64,000 nt of DNA from Mansonella perstans (lineage: Eukaryota; Nematoda; Chromadorea; Rhabditida; Onchocercidae). This document shows, in pieces, positions 35,092 through 47,262 of the stretch; the first letter of the stretch is position 1; each line of letters opens with the position of its first letter. Below the pieces are notes generated by a model. It saw nothing but the letters and a program-made list of their open reading frames with translations, ran no database searches and was not told where the DNA came from. The position numbers and the translations under genes were made by a program. The stretch lies in assembly GCA_037074765.1 (NCBI GenBank), contig JBAMDO010000176.1:1-64000 (forward strand), read 5' to 3'.

Positions 35092-38000
35092 TCATGAAAT
35101 GGATGCCAAAACTTGCGAGATTTTCTGGTAGAAAATCTAAAGTGAATGAGATTTTAAATAATTTAAAAGCAAGATATTCCTACCGAACAACTTATCTACC
35201 GCAGTGAATGCTACAGACTTCTATTTCCTAAATACAAATTCGAAATTTGAGTAAAAGTCTATTCGTTTTTCAACGATAATAATAGCTCTTAACTTTTATC
35301 TAATAAAAGTTCTTTAAGGACTTACCGAGTACAGCTTAGTAGCCTGATGGATACTCGATGTACTTGTCAGTTCGCGTATAGAATGCATTGCTAACTGTGG
35401 ACAACCAACGTCCACTGTTTGCATACCCAGACGAGTAGAAAGTATGGGTCCGATTGTTGAACCACATGACATATCGTTCCTAGCTACTAATTTCTGTAAA
35501 CTGTTATATGTGTACTGTATTTAGGATTCATAAACAGTATTTTTTTGCGGATTTAAAATGGAAGAAGACAGCCATGTTGCATGAAACAGTGCAGAGAATT
35601 ATGAAATGAATGTTTTTGCAAAGAGGTCACTATGTTTATTTGCGAAACTTCACAGGATTCCACTATTTCAACAATTCGGCAGTGCGCTCGCAACATATTT
35701 TGGAATTCTGATAAAAAATAAGGAATAAAGTTACACAATCCTCCATCAAATATATAAGAAGAAGAAGAAGCTCATACCTGCAGCGGTACATCCGCTAGAC
35801 TTGCAATTTGCTTCAAAATACTATGAGTAGTAGCCGTCGTAGCGTAGCGCTGATTAATATTTATCTTGACGACGACACCTCCATGAAGGTCTGGTTTATG
35901 GCATTCCTGCAATATCAGCATGTTAAGAATAAATAACTTGCTCTTATGATTGGCGCTGAAACTTGCAGAAAAGATATACAGTTAAACTTCACCTCATGTT
36001 TTTCCTTATAGTTCGGATGCACAGCATGTGCCTGATCTGCGCTGATCATGAAAGATTTTCCTATGGCTTCCTCAAATGTCGTTTGTGAATCACCTGCTGC
36101 TAAACGTCTTAGAACCCATTCAGTAAAGCTGCTCGCAGCGCCTTGTGCTGAATCACTCCCGCACTAAAATTCATGGAAGCGTCGAATCACCAAAATTAAA
36201 ATTATTAGAGAGAATGATGAAATTCTGTAGATAAAATTAAGGCGATGAGAAGGATATAAGCTAACAATGAATGCGAAGTCACAAAGAGATTCGGCAATTG
36301 TGCATGGTTACAGATAAAAAAAGAGCTAGATAGTTAAGAACAGCTTAACCTCTATGATGACTGAAAGAAGTTTAGTAAAGCTCCATCTCTAACTCTGGAT
36401 ATATATATAGAAAATCCTAAAAGTCAATTTTTTACAATCAAATGCGCATCGGATGATCCTTACACTTATCTACTACCGCTGCAATCAGCAGCTACATTAT
36501 TCTCTTCCTTTTCTCTATTTTTCCTTCAATTTTGCCTCAAATGGCGAAGGACGTCTTCATCATGAAATTTATTAACGAAAGACAGACAAACATTACCAAA
36601 GAAAATGACAAGGATTTGTTAGTTAAAGTTGATCATATTGTTCGGTTACTTATAATTCATTTTTGTTACTGCGTATCAATTATTGTGTATTTAATACTTT
36701 TTTCTTACTATGAACTAGTAACTGTGAGTACAATATTACGACCAATAAACTTCTATGCCAATAATTATAGCTTTCTCAGCAGGATGCGTTCAAAAAGTTC
36801 AATCAGCATAATTCACCTCTTCGTTATCATAACAAGCAGCCACTCTAATATTTTCTTCGTTGGAAAGTGCATCCTCCGTTGCGACACTGTCCAGAAGTCC
36901 CGAGATACACGTGTATGCACCAACCAAATTGTCTAATCTTTGACCACTTATAAATTCTTCATGAATTCCCCCAATCGTCTAAATAATTGTGATGGCAAGT
37001 TAAAAAATTTTGACAACAAAAAACAAAAAAATTGGTAAAAATCCAAGTCCCACCGCCTTCTGATGGTCATAGAGATATAAATCAAGGTCCATTATGTTCT
37101 CAGGTTTACAACCAGCCGCATTAGCTATTGTACGCAAAAATACCGTATGATGATCGTTTATCACACACCCAACATTATCTGCAGAGCATTTCTCCGTATT
37201 CTAAAAATTTTGAAGTTCAATATGCCAACTACTCAATATTTCTTGAAACTGCAAAGAAAAATTATTGCTTTTGAAATTACAATCGATAAATTTTTAGGAT
37301 GCATTCGTGATAGTATCTTCCCAAACTAGAAGTCTGTGAAAAGTAACTGAAGAAAATTACAGCAAATTTATCTTTCTGCTGATCTTATTATACCTCCAAA
37401 TTCTTGTGGAAAAAATATCAAGCATTTAATTCTATATAAAACCATAAAATGGAAGATATTACATTCACTTTATTTAGATTCTCAGCTGCGAGAGTAGCGA
37501 TTATAGGCCGCAAGTTGGTTTCACTATTGCATTCAAATTTGTTACGATCTGAACCGCTAGTTAAATGAATTGCTAAACTTGGTATGAAAAGTACGGGAGC
37601 ATCAATGTTCACCAGTTTCTGCACAATGGCATCATCCTGGAAATTTTCATGTTGAATACCTGGCAGTGATAAGCGATATTTCTAAGCGAAAAAAGATAAG
37701 AGAAAAAAACCTTACTGCTGACTAGAAAAAATCTCACTGCTGCCATCGTTAAATTTTTATAGCGATCTTTACTACTAAATTTGCTACTCACGAAAATGTT
37801 TGCAATGCCGAAAAGCTAGAGGAAAAAAAAACCTGCTTTTTTGTATATTACCAATCCCGCAATGCTCAGGTCACGGTCGAACCAAGTCCGCCATATTCCT
37901 CCACCGTATGTTGAAATACCAACCTCAAAAAATGACTTATTTATTTGCATTCGTTTTGATCAGTAACAATTGTAAATGCGTAGATACTGAAAAAAAGACA

Positions 38001-38584
38001 GTTTCTAACCTGCAAGTAATTCTCACTGCATAATTTTGAGGCTGGTTTTACCCTCAATGACGGACTATCGGTGTGTGCCACAATCACAGAATATCCATTA
38101 CCCGGTCGATATTTCCCACCAACGGCAAAAGCTAAAATTGTTGACTTGTTCCTGAAAGCTAGATAATTTTATCCATATAGTGATTTCATTCGATAATTCT
38201 TTCTGAGCCAGCAATAATTTAACCATAACTGCGAATTATAATGAAACACACTTCGTCACAAAATATTTTTTTGACGGCTCAATGGTCCATTGTTCGGATT
38301 CCTTCAGTTCTTGAAATCCAGCATCCCTTAATTGATTGGCACTTTCCTCGACAGCTGTAAAACATCCTAGTTCAATAATTCCGCATAATTAACTTGTGGA
38401 ACTTGCTAATTTGAAGTTTATTTTTGTATTAATGATATGTCAGCGACTTTATTATATAATAAATAGCCAACAGAAGCATTACATAAGCATATATACCATG
38501 AAACGGTGTCACAGCTTTGTTTAAGAAAGCCACAAAGTTCTTGGCTGCTTTTCTGACTTCAATGCTCGCCTCCAACAAACTCAT
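35092..38584 (-). CDS. dnpp-1: Aspartyl aminopeptidase (peptidase family M18)
   Basis: Eleven exons join in phase to 479 residues: 38584-38497, 38354-38252, 38151-38010, 37923-37852, 37681-37469, 37200-37054, 36978-36817, 36163-35993, 35906-35778, 35493-35326, 35136-35092. Human DNPEP is 475. The enzyme removes N-terminal Asp or Glu from peptides in the cytosol using two zinc ions. Metal and catalytic residues are present: His90 (VAHTDSP), Asp271 (GQRLDN), Glu308-Glu309 (YDNEE), Asp352 ([12 protein letters not shown]) and His446 (QLAMHSIRE). The residue after DNEE is Cys rather than the usual Val. The tiny last exon ([14 protein letters not shown]) is called from its acceptor CACTTTAG and phase. 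An acceptor (CCTACAG) three bases before the ATG suggests trans-splicing. Confidence 0.95.
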
Positions 38585-40385
38585 CACCTGTAGGATGATT
38601 TTAGCAGTATAATAATGGAAAATAGTCAAAACGAATTAACGAAGCGGTTAGAAGATCAGTAATATTTGACTACACAGCAAGAAATTTCAAATCCAAATTA
38701 AATTGAAAAGACAACAAAAAAAGAAAAATGTAAGTTAAGCGATGCCAATTCTTCCTGAATAAAACTTTCAACAGTTAGTTAATATAACAAAAAGCTTGCG
38801 GAGAAACTTTCAGAAAGTTTCTGGAGAGAAATGAAGACACTCTCTTTGGAAATCTCTTATTACTCCTTAATATACTGTTTAAATCATTTCACCACTGGCT
38901 AATGCTTCTTTATCCTGCAAAACAAAACGAAATGGAAACAAATGTAATATTGAAATGTAAATGGCGTTAAAAAGTTCATGACCTAAAAACATGCGTGATA
39001 TGAGAAGTCTTGTTAGAACTTGCGTGATATTGGAAAGTATGCGTGATATTTTATTGTTATACTTCCCAAGAAATATAATAAAGCACAGAAATATGTAAGC
39101 TCTCAAATGCGTATATAAAGCTGGAATGTACGTCGAATTGAATATGAATTGTGTTCAAATGTGCGTGGCATCATCATACGTGTGACAACTAACCATCTAT
39201 GATGCACTGTTCTTTGTCCATGACATCGAACGAACATGATGTTAAAATGTGAGGCAAAATAGTGCTGAAATGCCGAAATGCGCGTTACGTCGTTATATGA
39301 CGTTGAAAAATCCATGATTTGAAAATATGCCTCATATCAAGGCATTGATAAATCAAAACTTTGTTGCATCGAAATATGTCTAAACGCTGAAACTCGTGTG
39401 GATCTAAACGTGAGCAGTTTCACAGTGTACGTAATGTTTGCGACGATTACATATCCTTGTATGTAATATCTGAGCTACTGTGACACGGATCTAAACATGA
39501 GCAGTTCCACACTGTACGTAATGTTTGCAACGATCACATATCTGTTTATGTAATATCCGAGCTACTGTGACGCGGATCTAAACGTGAGCAGTTTCACGCT
39601 GTACGTAGTGTTTGCGGAGATCACATATCCGTGTACGTAATATCTGAGCCATTGTGATGCCAGAAAAGTTGTTGGTGCTACTATAACAATATGATAACTT
39701 TGCAGATTGTTCACATCCCGATATTTGCATATTTCCTGCGAAAATTGAATGTATGACGATAAAAATGAATGGTAATCCATCATCGCGTCATTTGTTATTG
39801 TTGTGGAATTCATTATTGTCGAGGATTCATCCTTCTCTTCCCGATGTTTCTTTTCTTAACAAACTTTGCTCTCTTTTCACATACCTGTTTAATTTTATTA
39901 ATTACCACTATCAGCGCTGAAATGCTTTTTCCATTTGTAATAACTAATCAGCGATATCTCAACTCCAACGAATATTATATGCTTTCTTATAGTAAAAATC
40001 ATCATCTTCCCTCACTTCTTGAATTATAAATAAAGAAGTATACCGCGAAACAGCGGGGAATGCTGACTCTCCCCACCAATCAAAAAAAAAAAGTACATAT
40101 TTCTCCTCTCAGAAATACAGAGAATAGTATGTTCTCCAATCAACAACATTATTTGTGCGCATCCTCTGCATCTCTTCCTCTCTTCAAATACGAAATATTT
40201 TCACAGTCTATTTCGTAGTCTAAGAATTTGAATTTTCATTTCAAACGGCGGGAAATTTTCCCGTGCAATTTAGAATTTATGATATGGGGAGATAAAGAAA
40301 GTGGGATATAGCGTGTGTTACGTTTTTCACGCGTATCACGTTTCTATGCGTTCGCTGTCCTAATTTACATCGTTTTTAGCTGAGA
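38585..40385. other. Divergent upstream region of aminopeptidase and CENP-C genes
   Basis: No coding sequence is supported. Promoters of both genes are expected here. It contains a tandem array (39401-39661) and, at 38980-39110, looser repeats of GCGTGATAT. The short open frames in this stretch come from the repeats. Confidence 0.55.
39401..39661. repeat. 87-base tandem repeat, three copies
   Basis: Units begin GATCTAAACGTGAGCAG at 39401, 39488 and 39575, each exactly 87 bases, with about 10-15 percent differences between units. Each contains ACTGTACGTA-like and TATGTAATAT-like words. The array lies between divergent promoters. Confidence 0.92.
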
Positions 40386-43300
40386 ATGTCCACGGTAGAA
40401 GTAAGAACTGATTGTCTGCGAGATATTAATTATATGTTACCGAAATGGTTCAAACACACGAGAAGTATCAAATGTGGCCGGGCAAGTGTTTTATATATTT
40501 CATATGATTAAAGGACATTTTGAATATTCTTCCATTGATAATTAATTTAATAACAAAAAAAATTTAATAACAAAAAACATAATTTAATAACACAAGCTAA
40601 AATGTATTATATTACTTTGATTTGTCGAAGGATTGTTAGTTTTTTAATTTTCAGAAAATAATTTGCACTGACCAATTGTACGGTTGGAGAGGAATTGATA
40701 TGGGGTATTATGGTTCAGAGGAATTGGAGGATGAATCATCAGATTTCCTGGATGAAGTAAAAATTCTTGCCACAAAAAATGAAGTTAAGGATGTACAATT
40801 GGAAGCTCTTCGGAAGGAAGCAGTAGAAAGATTACAAAAAGTACTTTTCGAAAGTGCCTTAATTTTTTTTCGTTTGATTTTGTTTGACCATTAATGTTAT
40901 TTGTATTTATTCAGTGATTACTTTGAGAATGTAACACTATGAAATATCTTAAAATTGCTTTAGTCTCGAATTATGTAGAAGCCATTATGATATATGATTT
41001 TATTTAATTAAGGAGAGAGAAACACATCCTAATTTTAACATCCTGACGGATCGTGCGCCAACTCCAGATTTCAGTATCACTTATATTGAGACGTCATACA
41101 ATACAAACGATGAATCAGGTTTGTACATTTTATTCTTGCGAAAATTGTTTGTTTCAGCCATAAATTAGTAATAGACATGTTTCAGTTAGCAAAAGTCAAA
41201 ATGAAAACGTTATCACTGCTCTCGATGAAGTGACGAAAACTGCTACTGACAACATTGCAAGCGACGAAAACAACGGTAGCGATTTTGACGAACCGATGGA
41301 AATTGATGGCTGTAATGACTTTTGTATTTTCTAATTGTTTTCCGATAAAATATTGTTTGCAGAAGAAGTTTTGAAGATCTATTGATATTATATTCTATTA
41401 AAATTATCATTAATATTATGAGAATATTATGTTTTCAGCTTCGTACTTTCGTCATAATTCATATCATCAAAGCCATGAAGTTAACGACTTAATTTTGGTG
41501 AGTTTTGATCAAGCTTGTTTTTCATTTTCAAGTCTTGATCGTTTTGAACTTTGGTAATTTCAGAACAGTGACACAAACCTAACATATACCGTCGAAAAGA
41601 ACGACAATAATAAAGACTTGCATTTGCTTGTTGATGAAGACCTCAGTAGTGAAGCATGCAAACCCATGTCAGGACCTAAATTGGATGATACAGTTGTTGC
41701 TGAGGAACCTTATGAAACTGAGGTTTTTTCTTTTTTTTTTTCGTTATGATCTTAAAAATATGGATGTTATTTTTTAATGAATTAATTTTTCAGAGAACTA
41801 GTAGTTATTTATAGGTCAATATAACGGTTCAAGGGCAAGAAAGAGGGCAGTATAATGCTTCTGCACTTGATTGTGAACGTATTGATGAAGTAAGCTTGCA
41901 TGAATGTCATTTCTAACTTCCTCACTTATCATTGATATACGTTTTCATTGGAATCTCTAGCATTTATTTTTATTTTCTCACTTTTTTTTGAGATTCAGAA
42001 GAGCATTAATGCCACTATCGATTAATGGATATAGGCTTAATATTGGTCATCCCTGTGATAAATCGGGCGTAGGAACTCACTGACCTTAATTGATTTAGAT
42101 TATTTTCAACTATAAATTATTCAGTGATACTTTGAGTAACTTAGTAGAGAATTGAAATGTTGAGAAAGGAAACTGACCGTGTTTACAAGATGAATGTAGT
42201 GGTTGACCACTTATTAATTAGTAACTCTTTATGTATGGAGGGAATACAGACATAATTTTTACAAAAAAAATAATTTTTGTAGATTGCTGAAAGTACACCT
42301 CCATTAGTATCGGATGAAACAATGAAATTGGCTGAACATCATATATTGCAAACAGCTGATTCTATCACTATTCACCATGCTAGTCTTTCGAAAATTTATA
42401 ATATTTTAATATCGTCTTCCATTGTTAATAAGTCCTCTTAAGATGAATGAGCTAGTTGACCACTTATTAATTAGCAGCTCTTTATGTGTGAAGGAAATAT
42501 AGACATATTTTTCTATTAAGAAACATGAACACATTTCCTTATTTCAAATACTCAAAAAAAGTAATATGATTACTTTTCTCCTTGCCAGAATAACGGCCAC
42601 AATTTTTTGTTCTCTTATTAGATTAATGACATTTGCTTCATTTTTACTGAAAGATATAGTTCAGGATAAATCATCATTGAAAGCCGTTAATTTTATGGTA
42701 TTCAGAAACCTTGCAGTCATTTTCATCTGTTTTAATCTTCAACCATATTTTTCATCAAGTTGAAGCGGTTTTCTTCAGGAAGGTGAGATATCACCACAAC
42801 CTGCAAACCAAAAGATTTTTGGTTATCCTGCTCCTCTGCAAGCAACATTTGATTTATCTCGTATTGATAAAATTGATTTGTCAGTTGGTGGAAAAAGTGA
42901 AGTACGTGAGCTTAACCATTCTCTTTTGCTTCTTACATTTCGTAGGAGGTTTTTTTTTTCTACTCATTTAAATCTGTTTGTTATTGTACACTTTTTTTTG
43001 TCATTATATATTTTAAGTTGTGTATATTGCAGATTTATCCGACAAATCCACGAGCCTTTCAGCCTTCTCGCTTTGATTTACTCGAGCAGATTGGTAGTGG
43101 TGTTATACATCCAAATGCTTCACGTCCAAGTGATCGAACTACCGTGTCATTCAGAACACCTAAACAACATATGAAGACAGTAGTGGAACGCACAGTTGTC
43201 GGAAAACAACGTACGATTGCTACACCTTTGTTCAAAAAAGTAAGAAATGTATTATGGCTACCTCATATGTTGTTTAGGAAATTTCGAAATTTTGGCGTTT

Positions 43301-46300
43301 ATTTTAGAGTATTCCGTCTACAGTTTCACGTGGCACTAGTACTCCAGTTGAAGGATCCTCTCATTATGCTTGTCCACGTTATGTTGCCCATCACACTGCT
43401 TTGGCTAGGTAAATTTGACCGTTGTTTCATATTTTATGTAGCAAATTAATCTTAATTTTTAAAAAGTAGCTTGGATGGTAAAACTTTACCAAAACTGTGA
43501 TTTTTTCTTGTTTTTTCCTTTTTTTTTAAAATTGATCTACATATAACTGCCAAGTACAAAGGCTTCATATTTGGAATTATGAAATTTTCTTTGGTTCTGC
43601 TTTAAAATAAAAAATATTGTGATTGCTTTAGTCATGCCACTCAGACTGGATCTGGTACACCGTTAGCAGTGCATAACAAAGTTGTGCCTCAGAATATGGT
43701 ATCTTATTTTACTCATTATTTTGTTATGAATTTTTGATTAAATTTCGGAATTGTCATTTGTTTTATCTCAGAGCTTTTCAACAAATTCAATAATGGAAGA
43801 GAAAAAAAATCAAATTTGCTTTTTCAGTCGACGCCAATGCGTAGCTCTTCACACATTTCCTCAAAAATAACTAATGAAGAAGTTTTTACATCTTCTCGGA
43901 TACCCAAATCAACTAATGGATTGGCAGAAATTCCACAATGTGGCATTTCGTCTGCTTTGTCAAAAGTACGGCTTTTATTAAAAAATTTCCTTTAATATAA
44001 GACGAAGAATTTGATTGGAGATCTATCTAATTCAAGATGATAATATTACAAATTTCTAGGAAATTTATTGGGACTATGAATAAAATATTTTGCTTTGATA
44101 GGAATCAAAATGTTGATTTTTCGAAATATGTTTTTATAGCGAAGCGCTTTAGTCGATTATGAACTGACGCCTCAGTCACATCCCCTTAACAAGGAATCTG
44201 TACTCTATCAGTCGACACCAATACGTCGTCGGTTGTCACGTCGTTCACAGATTTCCTGTGTATTAACTACTGGAGAAGCTTCTACACCTTCTCGGATACC
44301 GATATCAACCAGTGCATTAGCAGCAATTTCTCAGTATGGCACTCCTCCTTTGTCAAAAGTACGGCTTTTATTAAAAAATTTCCTTTAATATAAGACGGAG
44401 AATTTGATTGGAGATCTATCTAATTCAAGATGATAATATTACAAATTTCTAGGAAATTTATTGGGACTATAAGTAAAATGTTTTGCTTTGTACTAATCAA
44501 AATGTTGACTTTTCGAAATATGTTTTTATAGCGAAGCGCTTTAGTCGATTATGAACTGACGCCTCAGTCAGATAACCTTAACGAGGAATCTATACTCTGT
44601 CAGTCGACACCAATACGTTGTCGGTTGTCACGTTCACAGATTCCTTATGCGTTAACTACTGGGGAAGCTTCTACACCTTCTCGGATACCGATATCAACCA
44701 GTGCATTAGCACCAATTTCTGACTATGGCACTCCTCCTTTGACAAAAGTAAGGTTTTTATAAAAATTAATCTAGTATAATGATGAAGTATTTGAGAATCG
44801 GATTTGAAAGCGATAGTATTATAAATTTTTAGGGATTTCATAACTGTATGTAAAATATGGCTTCTTGAAATATGTTTTTATAGCAAAGCGCTTTAGTCGA
44901 TTATGAACTGACGCCTCAGTCACACATCCTTAGCGGAAAACGTTCATTACGGCAAGTATGGAATTTTTGTTCTATGTCTTCTTCGATTCATTGATAAAGC
45001 AACAGTTTTTCAAATTGCAAATTATTGATTTCATTTCATATTTGAAATAAAACATCTTTTCTAGCAATGTTTTCTTAATAATGATAATCTTGGATGAAAA
45101 AAATTTTTGAGGAATGCAGTGAAGCTAAATCTGAACATCGGCGCATATTTCATAAATTCGGTCAAATTTCATAAAATTTTAGCAAATACCACTTACACGT
45201 TTCGCTTCTGAGCATTTGAAAAGTGGTGGAACACCTCGCCCGAATTCCTGGACTGAAAAGAAATGGCAGGAAATTGCAGGAGGCAACTCATTATTATCGG
45301 TTTCGAAGACACCTGTTGCAAAAGCTGGTATCGTTTTTTTTTTTTTTTAATTTTTTGTTTGCATTTTCTTGACAATACAATTGATTTTTTATTTCAAGAT
45401 ATAAGCCAGATACTTGTCGATGGTGTCATGAAAAGTGGTCCTGCATACAGGCGTCGACCTCGTCGTACGAAATTATTATCGCCAATCGGGAAACTTCGAT
45501 TTGAAAAGAGTACTGAAGTAATTTCAAGTTTTGCTTGTATTCTTTATATTTACTCCTTAATAGTTTTTAGTTAAATTCATGAAATCGTGGCATGGCAACT
45601 GTTCATAACTAGTTTTTTTTTTTGCATTTTACAGCATTTCATTTCGTAATTTTGCTGTTTTCAGAACTCTAACTTGTCCCCGAGATATATGAGTCCAGCA
45701 GCGGAAGTTACTAAAGAATTTTCTGTCATTGCTCAAGGTTTTATTTTTGTTTTCGAAGTCGAAGAAAAGTTTTATTGCTGGGAAATTTCATGTCTCCTTC
45801 AACCAAAGTATTCATAAAATTATTGCAGAAGAAATGAATGAGACTCAGTTCGTTGTTATTGATAGTTTCGACGGTAATACAATGGAAAAACTAGCTGATG
45901 ATACAGCCAATTTGAGTATAGTGGACCAACAAAACATAGTATCGGAGAAACAAATAATTTTTTTCGATTCTACTACCGACGATTATCGAAAACAAGGAAA
46001 GATACCGATATTTGACACTGGAAATTACTTCGGTCAGCAGAGGATTTTATCGGGTATATATTTTTTGTCACTATTATCAAAAGTATGACTCTATTTCAGT
46101 AGAACTATCCATTTCTTCACAGTATTTGCAGTTTTATCAGGGAAAGACATAAGTATATGTTATTCTTGAAGTTGTAGAATAATTTTTGAAAATTTCGGTT
46201 GCGGATGTTGGTGAATCCTTTTCTTATTTTGAAATTTTTCCTAGGAAAGACATAAGTATGTGGCAAGCTTGAAGTTGCACAATAGTTTTCGAGAATTTCT

Positions 46301-47262
46301 GCTGGATGTTGGATGAATCCACTTTTTATTTTTAAAACATATGTTATTTTTATGACGCACGCTGAGGAAATTTTTAAGTACTTATTGGGTGTTTATGCAA
46401 ATTCTCACCGTTTGGTGTTGCAGTACTTAACGATTCAAGCGTGTCGGTGAATACACCGGGCAAGGAGGAGTCAATTATCAAAATGAATACACCGGGCAAA
46501 GAGGAGTCAATTATCAAAATGAATACACGGGACAAGGAGGAGTCAATTATCGAAATGGATTCGCCCTTTAGTGGCAGTCCATGTGATACTTCAACCTCTC
46601 CTGTACATATTATAGCGGCGAAAGATGAAAACAAACGTTCTGCTGTCTTGTGTGCCCGCAAAATAGGTGACATTTATCAAATTACAATTTTTCAATCGTT
46701 TTGTCGGAATTACTATGTGCATTTTGCAATTTTTGAATTTCTACGATACCAGTTTGAATTTCTGTGATATCGGTCAAAAGACAAAACGGTTCCAGTATGT
46801 TCCGAAGAAACCGGGGAAGGTATGCGACGTTCGGCTAGGAAACGGGTTGCTCCGATTCGTCACTGGCTAGGTGAAAAACTTATATATCGTCGTGATCAGC
46901 AAGGAAGTAAGTTATGAGACATTGTTTTTTCATGTTTTTCTTCTGTGTAATCGAACATGAAATATAATTTTATTATAGACCTTTTGGTTTTGTTATTTAA
47001 GCGTACGAACTGGTTGGAGTGGACAAAGCGATTGTCAGGGATCCTTTATTTGTTAAATACAATACAGTTGACATGGCTGAAGTTTTAGAGCGACAAAAAC
47101 GAGAACAAAGTATGCTTGTATTTGTTTTCTTTTATGTTAATTACATTTATTCTCGAGTACTGGTGTCTTATTTTAGAGCAACATGCCCGTGCTCGTAAAC
47201 TTCGTAAATTCGATCGCGCACGCCGAAACTATATTGAGGAAAATGCTAAAAACATTGGATAA
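40386..47262 (+). CDS. hcp-4: CENP-C-like inner kinetochore protein
   Basis: About 24 exons give about 1066 residues: 40386-40481, 40655-40840, 41013-41118, 41186-41311, 41439-41497, 41564-41722, 41815-41889, 42283-42423 (end uncertain), 42779-42901, 43033-43239, 43308-43408, 43632-43698, 43828-43965, 44140-44358, 44532-44747, 44884-44955, 45183-45327, 45399-45517, 45665-45737, 45829-46053, 46424-46666, 46796-46906, 47002-47109, 47177-47262. The diagnostic part is the CENP-C motif near residue 975: RRSARKRVAPIRHWLGEKL, matching R-R-S-x-R-x4-P-x3-W-x-G-E. In known proteins this motif binds the CENP-A nucleosome. The rest is low-complexity, SP/TP-rich and basic. No C-terminal cupin fold is visible; the tail is charged and helical (ERQKREQ...RARKLRKFDRARR). 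The first intron seems to use a GC donor (CGG|GCAAGT). An acceptor (CGTTTTTAG) lies just before the ATG. Confidence 0.8.
42182..42510. repeat. Direct repeat flanking CENP-C exon 8
   Basis: About 70 bases around GTTGACCACTTATTAATTAG occur at about 42195-42265 and again at 42450-42515, on either side of exon 42283-42423. It looks like a tandem duplication of intron plus exon in which one exon copy has decayed. Confidence 0.7.
43828..44955. repeat. Tandem exon-intron duplication within CENP-C gene
   Basis: Exons 44140-44358 and 44532-44747, with the introns before each (43966-44139 and 44359-44531), are near-identical copies, unit about 392 bases. Exon 44884-44955 is a third, shortened copy of the exon start (SALVDYELTPQS). 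Exon 43828-43965 is an older copy of the second half (SSRIP, STPMR). The exons are multiples of three and phase 0, so copy number changes keep the frame. Confidence 0.92.
46441..46560. repeat. 39-base coding repeat, three copies
   Basis: Three in-frame copies of a 13-residue unit (NTPGKEESIIKM-like, with the last NTRDKEESIIEM) lie just upstream of the CENP-C motif exon. Bases differ little between copies. Confidence 0.9.

Noticed and set aside
34938..35207. Plus-strand 89-codon frame
   Set aside because: It overlaps, antisense, the last exon and 3' UTR of the aspartyl aminopeptidase gene and has no recognisable content.
39401..39661. CRISPR-like or satellite array
   Set aside because: The units are contiguous and of one kind, with no unique spacers, in a eukaryotic genome; it is a simple tandem repeat.
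42566..42763. Plus-strand hydrophobic frame inside the CENP-C gene
   Set aside because: Lies in an intron and differs in character from the neighbouring exons. A possible 33-base exon (DKSSLKAVNFM) inside it could not be confirmed.
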